Positions 1-11,438 of a stretch of DNA of 64,000 nucleotides are shown here, piece by piece. The translations under genes and the position numbers were made by a program. Source of the stretch: Dipteris shenzhenensis (taxonomy: Eukaryota; Polypodiophyta; Polypodiopsida; Gleicheniales); NCBI GenBank assembly GCA_047967505.1, contig CM106538.1; one strand, 5' to 3'. The first letter of the stretch is position 1, and the number at the start of each line of letters is the position of its first letter. The notes beneath the pieces were generated by a model. It worked only from the letters and a program-made list of their open reading frames with translations, was not told where the DNA came from and ran no database searches.

Positions 1-310
1 AGTTTAGGACAATCACATAAGTCCAAGAAAGCCTACTTAAGAAATTGATTGGTATATGACCCAAATCAGCCCAAAAATTAAACTTAAATAATTTAAATAC
101 TAATAAATGCAGTAGTGTCAATTAACCACCAGGCTGGTCATTAATTATTTCTGTTGTGGAAATTTTTTTTGTTTCAACCACGTTGGTTTAGGAAAATCAC
201 ATAACTATTGTTTGCCTGAGCCAGTTCGGCGATATAGTACATGATGTTCAAGTCACCAGGCTAGTTTAGGACAATCACATTAAGTCCAAGCTAGTAGCCA
301 GGTTTAGAAA
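1..310. repeat. Dispersed repeat, copy inverted relative to 19.7-20.5 kb
   Basis: Two diverged copies of a module built around GGACAATCACATAAGTCC and ACATGATGTTCAAG lie here. The reverse complement of the same module (GGCTTGGACTTAATGTGATTG ... GGAACATCATGCAATATATCAC ... GTTATGTGATT) occurs twice at 19720-20465. This is a dispersed family of unknown class. No coding sequence, clean terminal repeat or target duplication was found. MITE or LTR-fragment origins are both possible. Confidence 0.6.
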
Positions 311-1965
311 TTAATTGGTATATGATCTGAACCAGCCAAAAAAAATAAATTTAACTAATATTTAACTCTACCAGGAGACACAACGATTTCAACCATCGGG
401 CTGGTCATCCATCAGACAATAACAATATATTTTTCTTTCTTTTGCTACTCAGGTGGTTGTCTACTCTAAGCTTGATTAATGACACGACTCCCTTATCCAT
501 CTTGGATCCTGTTTTGGCACCATTTCTTCTTCACTTAGCCATTTTCATCCCTCCTTTGTTTATATGCTACTGTCTCTTGCATGCATACCGTTGTGAGACT
601 TTATCCTTACTTTCGACTACTACTACACGATTAATTGCTGCCTTCACTACTACCTTTACCACCCTCTATATTTCCTTTGGCTTCATGGTTTTAGCATTAG
701 TTATGTTGTTGGCTGCTTGTTCTAGTACCATGGCTCGCGTATCTCTTTCCACTTTGAGCTCGGCCCCGATAGGGTTGCTATGTTGATAGCTCTTGCAAAA
801 GCTCTTGAGGTGTGAGCCTCCTTTCAAAAAAATACCTCGATTGGCAAGTGCTTTGATCAGGGGAATGGGGAAACTAGCGAAAACAAAATAGGGCAAAAAA
901 GGGTGAAAATTAGATAAGGAAAATTTAGGGGAAAGTAGGACGAAATACTGTATTAAGATTTCCCTGGCTATTCAAGCTTTGGATACCTTTTTTTTCAAGT
1001 GCACTCATAGAGTTGAGCCTACATTCTTCCCAAGCCGATTGGCCATGGGAAGTGTATTGGGCGTTGCAATAACACACCTCCATTACTCCATCCAAGCTTT
1101 AGTGCAAGCATGCCAATCCATTCCTCTTAGCCATTCAAACTGATAGCATACTAGTTTATTCAATTCAACTTGTCATTGGTTGTCATTAATACCCTATGGG
1201 CCATTCAAATAACCATTGCAAGAGGGTTTGATTCTGTTGTGTAATTACTAGTAGGCCTCCTACTTGACTGTTTCAATGGGGTTAAAGGGATACCTCCCCC
1301 AATAAATAATGTAATATCTGGTGCCAAAGTAGGAGATGCCACGATCTCGTGCATGTGGCGACATATATTCCTCCATCTCCTTTGTGTATTACCACCTTTT
1401 CTTGTTCTTTATATGCTCCTAAAACGTGTGGAAAATTTTCTTAATGTCCTAAATCCCTGTAATTGGGAGGGTCACAAATATTACTCCCCCCTTTTTTTGG
1501 GGGGTCCATTTACCCAAATGTCTATAGTATAATTATTCATGGTCATGGGTTTTGGTCTCACCCATAAGTACTTATACACCCATTATTGGCTGAATCCTTC
1601 CCATCCTTTCTCCAATAACCCTTGATTAATTCTCAACAATCACATCATATTTAGTAACCCAAGTATTCTCCAATACCTTCCACCAAGTAGAAATTACCGT
1701 TCCTCTCCCTTTATTCTTCAATCTAGTTATAAACCCAAGTAGAAAACGGCTTATATGCCAAAAGTGTTTTCTCCTACCCACTCCATTAGTGTTTACACAT
1801 GACACATCACTAGAAAAGTCCAACATGAAATATTCCATTGATTATTTGGTCTAGGTACATTGATTCTCCACCCACTTATGGGGATTACACCACACCACCA
1901 ATAGTGTGTATCCTCCACTCCCATCAATGCCCACTAATACAAGGCAAGAAATGCCAATGAAAGTG
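311..1965. other. Unassigned intergenic DNA
   Basis: I see no gene, RNA or mobile element here. The hydrophobic open frame at 442-786 starts with TTG, is T-rich and has no recognisable motif, so it is probably chance. The rest is AT-rich with scattered stops in all frames. Confidence 0.5.
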
Positions 1966-1967
1966 GC

Positions 1968-2031
1968 CATGTGTGTGTGTGTGTGCCTGCACGTGCTCGC
2001 ACGCACACACACGTGTGTGTGTGTGTGTGTT
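1968..2031. repeat. (TG)n/(CA)n microsatellite with self-complementary core
   Basis: A (GT)n run is followed by a CACGTGC-type core, a (CA)n stretch and a second (GT)n run, so the middle can fold on itself. The short frames translated from it (His-Thr and Val-Cys runs) are repeat artefacts. Confidence 0.9.
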
Positions 2032-3277
2032 CCCACCGACCAGAATCCTGCACACTCCTAGTGAGGGCAATAGTCCACCCCTCACATAGGAGTGGGTCGA
2101 ACTATTGCTCCAAAGTGAAAACAATGTAAAGAATATGAGAGTAATCGCAGTACACCTATGTTGAAGGGGGACTACCTAGCCATTTCTTGATCTTTTCAAT
2201 GTTGAGGCTAGGGGATTACTAGAATTCGAGCAACTGCATTTGATCAAGGTGGAAGTTTGATCGAGGGCTCTTGTTGATTTTCATATTCTAATCCCTGTTT
2301 TGTGTTGCAAAAGTAGCATGCATTCTTGTATTTTATGTTTGATGTTTTCCCCATTAAATACTGAGTAAGCATTGCTCTTACCCTATACCTATGTGTTGAA
2401 TAGAGTGGAAAATATGATATTGTCTTTGCATATATTAGACCCTTGCCACTATAACTTTTTGCACACACATAGAGAAGATGCATTTCATATGGAATTATTA
2501 TTTTCTCTTGGATCACTTGAGGAGGAAGTACATTGAGTCTCTGGAATCCTCTCTTGAAAGGATTCACCTAGTTTAGCTCTCCACTCCACTATTCTATTAT
2601 CGCACTGTCTAGGCCAAACATGACTCATTGCTAGGGGAACATTCAAACTTTCATTCTCTTCAACCACAAAGGCAACGTTTTGCAACTGATAATTTTCAAG
2701 ATTTTAAATAAAAGGTCTAACAAAAAATCCCACAAAAAATTTCCTATCTCTAGGTGAACAACCAATAGAATTGCCATTGCTTTGGAGATAGCTAGGAATA
2801 ATAAGAACATAATTTCAAGGTGAGACATAGCTAGAGGGTGGAGAAAAGGGTTGATAGGAGGAGAGTGGAGCTATGTGAGTCGATGAACGTGAGGGTAGAG
2901 TAGTCTGAATTCGACAAAGGTGGTGGAGATGAGGGTGGGAGACGATAGAGCAGGAGACGATGGTGGAGTTGTGTGAAGTCCATGAGGGTGGTAGAGATGA
3001 TGGTAGACTAGTATGAAGTCGAAAAAGATGGTGGAGCAATGCGGAGTCAACGAGGCTACATGGAACTTAAATATCCAGTACCCACCGAGCCACCTCCACG
3101 AGCTTGTCATCCTTCTAGTTAAGCTATTTTGATCAAATTGCTAGCAATTAGCTGCCTAACCACTTCAGAAGGGGCATCATTATAAGATTTTTCCAATGTG
3201 GCTTTTCATTTTGAAGAGGGGAAAGCAAAAAAACCCCCTTTCACAGGGCAGCCAAGCATGTGATTAATTGGTAGCTT
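2032..3277. other. Unassigned DNA with a degenerate purine-rich stretch
   Basis: No gene is recognisable. Positions ~2815-3060 are a degenerate purine-rich minisatellite: units such as GGTGGAGATGAGGGTGG and GTGAAGTCCATGAGGG recur irregularly. It explains the Ser/Pro/His-rich minus-strand frames there. Confidence 0.45.
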
Positions 3278-3597
3278 GATTTTGATTAATTGAAGATGGT
3301 TCATTATTATTTGGATGGCCCCACTGGGTCTCCAGTCACCACGTAGGGATTAGATTTTGATTAATTTAAGGTTGGCTCATGATTATTTGGATGGAAGCCT
3401 CAAGTCACCATGATGGCTTGGATTTTGATTAATTTAAGTTGGCTTATTAAGATGGCATGATTATTTGGATGGCACCACCAGACCTCCAGTAACCACGCTG
3501 GCTCAGATTTTGATTAATTAATGTGTCTTATTAAGATGGCTCATGATTATTTGGATGGCACCACCAGGCTCCAATCACCACAGTGGCTCAAGAGAGT
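3278..3597. repeat. Imperfect tandem repeat, 68-85 bp unit, ~4 copies
   Basis: GATTTTGATTAATT begins each unit at 3278, 3353, 3421 and 3506 (spacing 75, 68, 85). It is followed by GATTATTTGGATGGC, a CACC..CCAG/CCTCAAG segment and AACCACG/TCACCA. The copies are diverged, so the array is old and not expanding. Confidence 0.8.
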
Positions 3598-5118
3598 TGC
3601 AAGCTTTGTTGATCAAATGGTCATCCCATCATGCAAGCCAGGTGGCTATAGGAGCCTAGTGGCTATTTAATTGTCTACGAGCCCGCCGATGGCTAAAAAG
3701 TAGTCACATTAAATCATCACACTTAATCCTAATCAAGCTCCGAGGGCTGCCACTTATCCTAATCAAGCTCTGAGGGCACCACTTATCCTTACCACACCAT
3801 CATTTTGCTCTCCGCTCCATCATTATTATAAGGAGAATATAAGTCTCCATTTTCGCCTATTGGTTTATGTTTTGTGATTTCTAGACAATTTCCCTTGTGA
3901 GATCATTCCCTACAATTCGAAGTAACTGATTATTCAGTTATGCTACATAGAGGCCTAAAGCTTTCCATTAAATCCCCAAATTCTAATATCTATAAGCATC
4001 TTCAAATGTAGTCAACATTGGAGTCTAGCAGCATGTCATCTACCTTCACTAGAGTGCTTCTATTTCAACTCCGTTCAAAATACTCATAGGGAAATCAACC
4101 TGTAAGTGGTTCTCCACTGCCTACAAGAAGCATCTTAATTTTTAACTTCAATAGATGATTTCTTTTGTAGAAAGATGATAATAAGATTTATGTAATTGTA
4201 GCTCAAAACATTAATAAGTTGGGTATATTTGAACCATTGCACATGGAGGTAAGAATTGAAATCCTTTGTCCAGTGAATATTCATTTTGGACTTTATCTAG
4301 AGACCTTTAAGCTAAAGATCTTCTGCATGTGGTTTACAGACACCACAACAAACAGATGCACATTTTTGCAGGTGGAGCGTTCTCATCAATACTAAGTATA
4401 TTTTTTGTAGTTATTTCAAAGAGAGTGCACCATCACCTATAAGTACCATTAGCTTTCCATTCATGTATATAAAATTGACATTAGGAAACTTAAATTTTGT
4501 TTCTATTTGTGTAGATGATCGAGGATAGTTATGATGCACAATATGACTTTAGAGCAAGGATGATCATGGAGCTCCTTCAATATGCTTCCTCTATACCAAA
4601 AGTAAAAAGTATGGAGGCAAAAAGATCAAAGACCATAGGGGAGGACAAAAGATCAAAGACAATGGGAGACACCATGCCAAAGCAAGTTGAGGAGCCTCAT
4701 GTACATGTACTAGACCCTTAGCCTCCACTTGAGGAGCCATAGCAGATTGAGGAGCTAGAGAAGGTTGAGGAGCCTCATGTACAAGTGCCAGACCCTGAAC
4801 CAAATCCTCAACATTAGGATTATCAGCTTCCATGTCAATATGTTGAGCTTGGATCTAAGAACCCCACATAGGATCAGCAATTTACCCAAGATGCGTGACA
4901 GGGTTAGCCATTGTCTTTGCAGCACATTTCATCTCATGACTCTCCTTAAGATGATCCTATGACTGAGGGCCAACCTCAAATATGAGTTTAGCATTAGACT
5001 AGATGGCACATTATTCTTCCCTTGAGGGATGATTTTGGATTATAACAGAAGGTAACTTTGTTTGATAGTCTAATGCATATATGATAAAGGAAAATGCTTT
5101 AGAAATGGCCTTTTTTTT
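3598..5118. other. Unassigned DNA with one short acidic reading frame
   Basis: A plus-strand frame from 4515 (ATG) to the stop near 4721 reads as a hydrophilic protein with a repeated AKRSKT/DKRSKTMG block and VEEPHV motifs. Past the stop the same frame repeats the VEEPHV-like phrase up to ~4818, broken by another stop. I do not recognise the family. It is probably a decayed exon-like relic, perhaps transposon-derived. Nothing else was seen. Confidence 0.3.
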
Positions 5119-5184
<66 letters not shown>

Positions 5185-5196
5185 GAGATAAAAAGT

Positions 5197-5250
<54 letters not shown>
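5119..5250. repeat. (GA)n microsatellite, interrupted
   Basis: About 130 bp of GA dinucleotides, broken once by GATAAAAAGTGG near 5187. The Ser-Leu frame read on the minus strand is only this repeat. Confidence 0.95.
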
Positions 5251-5251
<1 letters not shown>

Positions 5252-6815
5252 GACTCATGAATATGGAAATATATTTAAAAAGCATGTACAATGCTGAGAT
5301 TACAATCAAAGAGTGATTTAAACCAATCCATATATTAACAAAATCAGTGTACAGGTACCAGTGGGATCTTTGCTATTGTTGCTCTTCATTAGAGTTTACA
5401 AAGAATGAGCAATCCATTGTGTCCGACTCTCACCTTGCATCCAAGTAGTGATAGTGACTGTTTGACAAATTCCCCCAAATTATCTTCTCTCTAAGGACAC
5501 CCATAGCATCAAATGTTGCCTCAAGGGCTGCCTAAAAAGAAGTAGCTGATTACCACAGAGAATCAACATTCTATTTGAATTTCAAAATAGAGTAAAAAGA
5601 CAATAATTCTCTATCTTTTATATGTACGAAATCGTCAGTCTTGAGTACCTGTAATTATCAAATTTGATTTATCTCAATAATCCCATTATGGACTCTCTCT
5701 GCATTGAATTGTACTTTCTCTCCTTCGAAGAAACTATTTACAAGAGGTGTTAACAAATCACTAGAGTTAATTAATCAAACATAAATATTAAATTAAATAA
5801 ATGCTCCAAAGTTTATCTTCTTCTTGTTGAGCACGAATACAAACCCTGCTAAAACACACCCTTTAGTCTCCCTATAAATGTCACAACACAATTGTGCGAG
5901 TGTACATTTCCCAGCTGCATTCACCCAATCATTTCCTCCATGGATCAAGAAGCTTAGAGAGAAATTTAGAATGGTTAATGCAAATAGGAAACTTGCATAG
6001 CATAATCCTTGCCATGAGGGCGTGCGACTTGAAATCCCCAAAACACTTTAGCATTGAATTAGGCTCCTAGCAATGATCACCCAAGGATGATTTGAATGGA
6101 ATTTAGTATCACATCGATTTTCATCATTTGCTAAGTTATATGGAGAAGAGCTTTAGAGGGTATAAGCACGTTTACATGCTACACTTTTTATGGTGGTTAG
6201 CATGTACCAAAATACCATATCTTGCTAGCATATAAGAACATATGAGGTTTGTATGTTGCAATTCAAATATTTGTTCTTCCTTTACTTTGAATTCACAATG
6301 GGAAAAGTGACTAGACATAGTTCTCATGAAAAGGTGTGCTAAGGGCTTGGCTTCTTATGCATTCATATTTGCATTTGAGATTGGTCTAAAGTAGATTTTG
6401 AGGAGCATTTCAGAGCTATTATGGATTCTATTTCAAAACAATTATGGGGTTATGAAGATAGTGGTGGTCACAAGCAAGAAATAGAAGTAGGAAAGACAAT
6501 ATCGAGGAGGAGCATAGGGGAGACAATGTTGGGGGTAGAGCCCAAGCAATGTCAGCATGCAAAATGTGTTAGGGAAAAGAAAGCAAAGGATAGTGTCTCT
6601 CCACCTGACACCACCCCACAGTACCAGGGGGAGAAAAAGGTGCACTGGCTCGAGCAAAGAAGCTCCGAGATATAGCCTCAAAGAGCTCACTCTAGCATTC
6701 CACCATAACGATAAAATATGAATTTGATTAACAACAAGACCTCTCCACTCAAGTTGGACAAGCAATTAGTGAGGTCTCCTTAAGGAAAGGGAAGGAGCTT
6801 TCAGAGCTTTGGTAG

Positions 6816-6818
<3 letters not shown>
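5251..6818. other. Unassigned DNA
   Basis: No recognisable gene. A plus-strand frame at 6421-6675 (84 codons, ATG start) is hydrophilic and Lys/Glu/Gln-rich, ending in QRSSEI. It resembles no family I can name, though its style is like the broken frame at 7209-7683, so both may be relics of one transposon. Confidence 0.3.
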
Positions 6819-6854
<36 letters not shown>

Positions 6855-6896
6855 GTCTCTCTCTCTGTCTCTCTGTCTCTCTGTCTCTCTCTCTCA
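6819..6896. repeat. (CT)n microsatellite with CTGT interruptions
   Basis: Pure CT followed by repeated CTCTGTCT units. It gives Arg/Glu-only frames on the minus strand, which are not genes. Confidence 0.95.
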
Positions 6897-7208
6897 AATG
6901 CAGGAGAGGGAATCCTACCATCTCTTTTGCTAATTTCTCTTGTTGTTGTATGTAGGTCAGTGGAAAACTTCCAAGGTGGTTTATCCATAGCATGTTTGAA
7001 TTCATTACATAATATGATCTCACCATGGAAGGTTTTGATCCTAACTTATTGAGGTGGGACAAGTTGACTAACTGTGAGTTGTAAGCATTTTTAGACATGC
7101 CAAGCATCCCAATCAGTAACACATCAAATGTAACAGTGTCCGTAGTGCTTTCAACAAAGCTAATGTTGTGTCATCACAAATTTAACTAGACTGTACCATC
7201 GCACAAAC

Positions 7209-7683
7209 ATGGAGAGCACTGCAACATTTGCAAAGGGATATGTGAAGGAGTTTGGCCTTGAGACTAGGTCAACCATGTCTTTCAATTGGCAAGGGTATTA
7301 TATTAAGAGGGGTACTATATGATGCCCATATCATGAAATGGAGGATGCGTAGTGGGGCCTTGCCAAGACCAAAATACTTTGAGGACTTGGGTGATGAGGA
7401 ATCTGTACCACGTGGTGGCATGGTTAGCACCACAGCAAAGACTATGAAAGCCACACTTCTCTTGTAGCAAAAGCATCATGAGTTCAAGAAAAAAGGCTAT
7501 AGGAATTGGTCATAGCACAATGTTGTAGATCCTAATAACATGGAGAGAATGAAGGCAAGGCCCAATTGTCACACTTCTAGAGGCTAAAAGAAGCAAGGGG
7601 AGAGCAAGGGTCAAATTACTATTGTACCAACTAACATTAATAGAGGCAATTGGTCTTCAAGGTAGTCAATGACACCATGAAAT
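7209..7683 (+). pseudogene. Decayed protein-coding relic of unknown family
   Basis: A readable but broken plus-strand polypeptide. From ATG 7210 it runs about 35 residues (including KEFGLETRS and GYYIKRGT). It then needs a frame change near 7320 to continue as KWRMRSG, RPKYFEDLGDEE and VPRGGMV. It goes on in one frame through four isolated stops (TAG, TAG, TAA, TAG) with sensible text between them: HHEFKKKGYRNWS, MERMKARPNCHTSRG, KKQGESKGQITIVPTN. Single stops scattered in one frame are typical of a slowly decaying gene. The basic, low-complexity-free composition suggests a transposon-encoded protein. The family is not recognised. Confidence 0.5.
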
Positions 7684-8726
7684 CTACTCTCGAAACTCTT
7701 GTGGCTTCGAAAATAGAAAATATTTAGAAAGGATGTCAATGGTACCATGCTTTATGTTAATCTAGTTCTTGGGGGGGTCACTCACAAATATGTAAGCATA
7801 GCACGTGGGTTCAATAAAAGGAAATTTCAAAATCCTTTTTTGCACACTTTTTACATACAAAAGGGTACCATTTAAAGGAGGTACAAATAGATTGAATAGA
7901 AAAAGGGTGTGTATTTCATGAAAAATTCACAAATAAGGGACTTTTAAATTAGGCCTTGAATGCACGTGATATAGAGGATATACATATAGTGCACCCTCGA
8001 GCTCTAGTTAGCATAATAAGAGAACCTTATGTTTTAAAGTAGATGCACAAGTAATGTTGTTGTCTCCTTTCATTTCTGGATTGAAGTGAAGTTGAAAGGG
8101 CAGTAAAGTTTAGGTACATGAACATTAATTTCAATTGGTGTTGTAAATGAAGAGCAAGATCCAATCATTAGACCCAAGCATTGCCACCTCCTTGTGTCAT
8201 ATTTTGACTATAGGACATTTAATTGCACCATCTGTAGGAGAAGACATGATGCGGGAGAAAGAATCCTTTATTAGAAGGGTTATGCTATAGCAAATGCTTT
8301 GGTTGTGGCTTGTCACTTGAGGTTGATTATCTTGTTGCCATGGTCATGTTGGCATGTAGGCACATGTATAACCTCCTATGCATTTTGGAACTATGTGCTC
8401 ACAAGAGACTAGATGTAGGGTCCCTCTAGCTAGTTGTTTAAGGACGGTGGACAAACCAATCTCATTAACTATGGAGTGTTTGCTATTTTCATGTTTCCTA
8501 ACTAGACCTTTGATATACTAAATAGTGTTCCCACTTGATATATAACAATGTTGGCTTTGGTAATTAGCACTCTCTAGTATGCTAGCCAACACCCTAGTAG
8601 GCATATAGCTACATTATGTAGACTAGCATTGTAGTTTCTTTCTTTTATGGTAACTAGATTGTAAGTTTGTTACAAAGTTTTGTAATACACTATCTAGAAC
8701 TCTTACCACTATAGTATGTTAGCTAG
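7684..8726. other. Unassigned DNA
   Basis: AT-rich, stops in all frames, no repeat or motif recognised. Confidence 0.4.
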
Positions 8727-9240
8727 GTCAGTGTTTGCTTGGGTGTAGCCATTTGCTGACTGTAACTTATGCATTGCTTAAGGGAATTTGACATACTTTG
8801 TCTTTAAGTCGTAGTACACATTCCAATCTAGAGCATGAGACCCAAAACAAGTGGAATAAAGATTTGGAATAAGACCATTAAAGCATGACAAGTGCTATGT
8901 AACATGTGAATGATGCATCTTGAAGAGTATAGGATACAACAATTTAATAAAGAAACATCAAAATTTTGTTCTACACATACATGCAACCAAGTAATCATCC
9001 AAAAGTGCACTATGTGAGCTTATCCTCAACCAAAGGACACACCTAATTGAGAATATTAGATGTGGTTTAAGAGGCCTCCAATGTTATGCTAAAATTATGC
9101 ACACCTATTCAAGGGCACTCTCCATAACTTTTTCTTGTTTTGTTGAAAACCAAAACCAAATAGAAATATGGAAGCGAGACTAGTGGGGACTACTGCATGG
9201 TGGTCTTAAAACATTGACAGTTGGTGAAATTGTTATCTAG
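8727..9240. repeat. Left arm of a ~0.5 kb inverted repeat
   Basis: The reverse complement of 20478-21046 aligns along the whole length with small indels. Landmarks are GTCAGTGTTTGCTTGGGTG (8727), CATCTTGAAGAGTATAGGAT, CAACCAAAGGACACACCT, TTGTTGAAAACCAAAACCAA and TTAAAACATTGACAGTT (ending near 9222). The arms enclose about 11.2 kb including the satellite array and the CACTA relic. Possible explanations are ends of a large transposon or two opposed copies of one dispersed repeat. Confidence 0.8.
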
Positions 9241-9464
9241 ATTCCCCCTAGAATGGAAGAATTTGAAAATGGGCAATTTGTGCATATTAGGGATTGGCTG
9301 GGGAATTAAATTGGTGGGAATTAAAAACTATTAACATTTTAGTTGAATAAAATTCTCTATAAAATTTGATAATTTAATTCGGATGACTGGTAATGCCATA
9401 CCCTTGGGTAGTTTGAGTTTCATAAGGTACTACAAGCTGGTACTTTAAGCTGGTAATGCCTGAC

Positions 9465-10275
9465 CATGCAAACCATATCTGATGGGCATGATACTTTGCA
9501 CACACCTTAAGTTAGGTGACATACAGATGCATGCAAAGTGTTATTCCCATCAAAGACTCACACATTTGAACAATGCACCCAAACGTGTGGTTTTTTCCCT
9601 GGTGCATGATGGGTGGTGAAAAACATGATATAATATGTTACCGACCATGCAAACTATATCTGATGGTCACCATACTTTGCATGAATCTTAGGATAAGTGA
9701 CATGGAGACGTGTGCAAAGTATCATTCTCATCAAAGACTTTCGCGTTAAAATAAGCAACCTTGAACTGTGTTTTTTGACCGTTGTGCATGATGGGTGGTG
9801 AAAAACATGGTATAATACGTCCCCGGCCATGTAAACCATATCTAATGGGCACGATACTTTTCATGGTCCTTAAGGTATGTGACATGGAGGCATGTGCAAA
9901 GTATCATGATTATCAAATATTTTCACATTTGAATAATGCACTCCAAAGTGTGTTTTTTTACTCTTATGCAAGATGAGTGGGAAAAACATGGTTTAATGCA
10001 TCCTTGACCATGCAAATGATATTCTATGGGCATGATACTTTGCATTGTCTTTAAAATGGGTGCTATTTTGTGGCATGTGAAAAGTATCGTGTGCATCATA
10101 GACTTGCATGTTCGAATATTGAAACAAAGCATGTTTTGAGATCCTAGTGCATGATGGATGGTGGAAAACATGGTATAATATGTCCCCTAACCATGCAAAC
10201 CATATCTGATGTGCATGAAATTTTGTACAAGCCTTAATTTCAATGACATGAAGGTGCATGAAAAGTATCGCTTTT
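9465..10275. repeat. 181 bp satellite-like tandem array, ~4.4 copies
   Basis: Unit boundaries, marked by CATGCAAACCATATCTGATG, fall at 9465, 9646, 9828, 10009 and 10192 (periods 181, 182, 181, 183). Each unit carries TGATACTTTGCA, AAAGTATCAT, a GTGTGTTTTTT segment and TGCATGATGGGTGGTGAAAAACATGGTATAATA. Copies are diverged but register is kept. The length is in the nucleosomal range typical of plant satellites. It ends in a partial fifth unit. Confidence 0.92.
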
Positions 10276-10362
10276 ATCGCTTATACCATAGAGCAAGTCA
10301 CCTATCAAGATTCTAAAATAATTGAAAGAAGATGGGGCATCAAAATTAAAAACAAAGGGGGG

Positions 10363-10660
10363 ATCCCACACCCTTACAAGAGATGGTTGAATTCTTTTTT
10401 TGAAAAAAAGAAAATAAAGGGAGGTATTCCACACCCAAATAACTGAGATAAAATTATTGTTTGTTAATGGAACTTATTGTAAAATGAGGGATAGTCCACA
10501 CCCATAATAAATAGTACCACAGGGGGTATTCCACACCCATGATTAACATTTTTTAGTAGAGTTGAAAATGAAAGAATATTAGGGACTTTGAGAAAAGAGG
10601 GGATGAACTTTCTTTGGAAATTAAATTCATGGGGGGTCTTCCACATCCATGTTCTATACA
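10363..10660. repeat. Dispersed GGGG-TATTCCACACCCAT motif cluster
   Basis: Five variants of GGGGGTATTCCACACCCAT occur at irregular spacing (starting near 10367, 10421, 10489, 10518 and 10633), separated by unrelated A-rich sequence. The motif is conserved but the spacers are not, unlike an ordinary tandem repeat. Confidence 0.65.
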
Positions 10661-11017
10661 TATGAGAAAAAAGAAGTGAAACCATAGAAAGATAAAGTGA
10701 ATAATTTCAATGAAGCATATAAATTAATAGAAGATAATGCAATTAAATTAATAAATTCCTTTGAAACAAGCGATTAAAAAAAAACTTTGAACATTAAATG
10801 CAAAAAATTCTCCATTTATCATATTTAACAAGTATAGTTATAAAAAGTGGACATAAGTTAAATTAAAATAGTTACAAATTAAAAAGGTAAGTAAATGTCA
10901 ATCACTACAAGGCATAGGCCCTTTTCTGATGAAAATACCGATGCTTTTTACATTAATTTTTTTTTAAACGGGCACAAACGTCGTTATTAAAGTCGTTAAA
11001 AGTGTTAAAAAAGAACC

Positions 11018-11098
11018 GTCGCTATAAAGCGTCGCTATATAGCAACGCTGATAATCATCGCTATATAGCGACACTGGTAAATGTCGCTTTATAGCGAC
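11018..11098. repeat. Left cluster of subterminal palindromic motif
   Basis: Four variants of TCGCTATATAGCGA lie 115-195 bp from the left terminus (near 11018, 11031, 11058 and 11083), the position where CACTA transposases and accessory proteins bind subterminal repeats. Confidence 0.8.
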
Positions 11099-11406
11099 AA
11101 TTAATAGAACTAAAAAAAAAGCATAAGTGGGGCTAAACAGGGCCATAACAAGCCCTGTTTTGCCCCACTAATGCTTTTTTTATTTTGTAATTACAAAAAA
11201 AAAGTTTTTTATTACAAAATTTCCCTTGTGAAAAGGGTGATACAAAATCGCTCAAATGAAATGATCGAACAACAAAAGCATATACATGTCGAACATATAC
11301 AACATTGTTTGTTACAAAATTACCCTTTCAAAAGGGTGATACAAAATTGCTCAAATGAGCGGATATACAAAATGACATACATGGCGAAGTATATGCAAAC
11401 TGCTAC

Positions 11407-11430
<24 letters not shown>

Positions 11431-11438
<8 letters not shown>

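Noticed and set aside
442-786. Hydrophobic 114-residue frame, possible membrane protein
   Set aside because: Starts with TTG, lies in T-rich DNA where hydrophobic codons are expected, and has no family motif.
5119-5250. Minus-strand Ser-Leu repeat protein
   Set aside because: Pure (GA)n microsatellite translation.
9465-10275. CRISPR-like array
   Set aside because: The repeat is continuous at 181 bp with no short-repeat/unique-spacer pattern, in a plant nuclear context.
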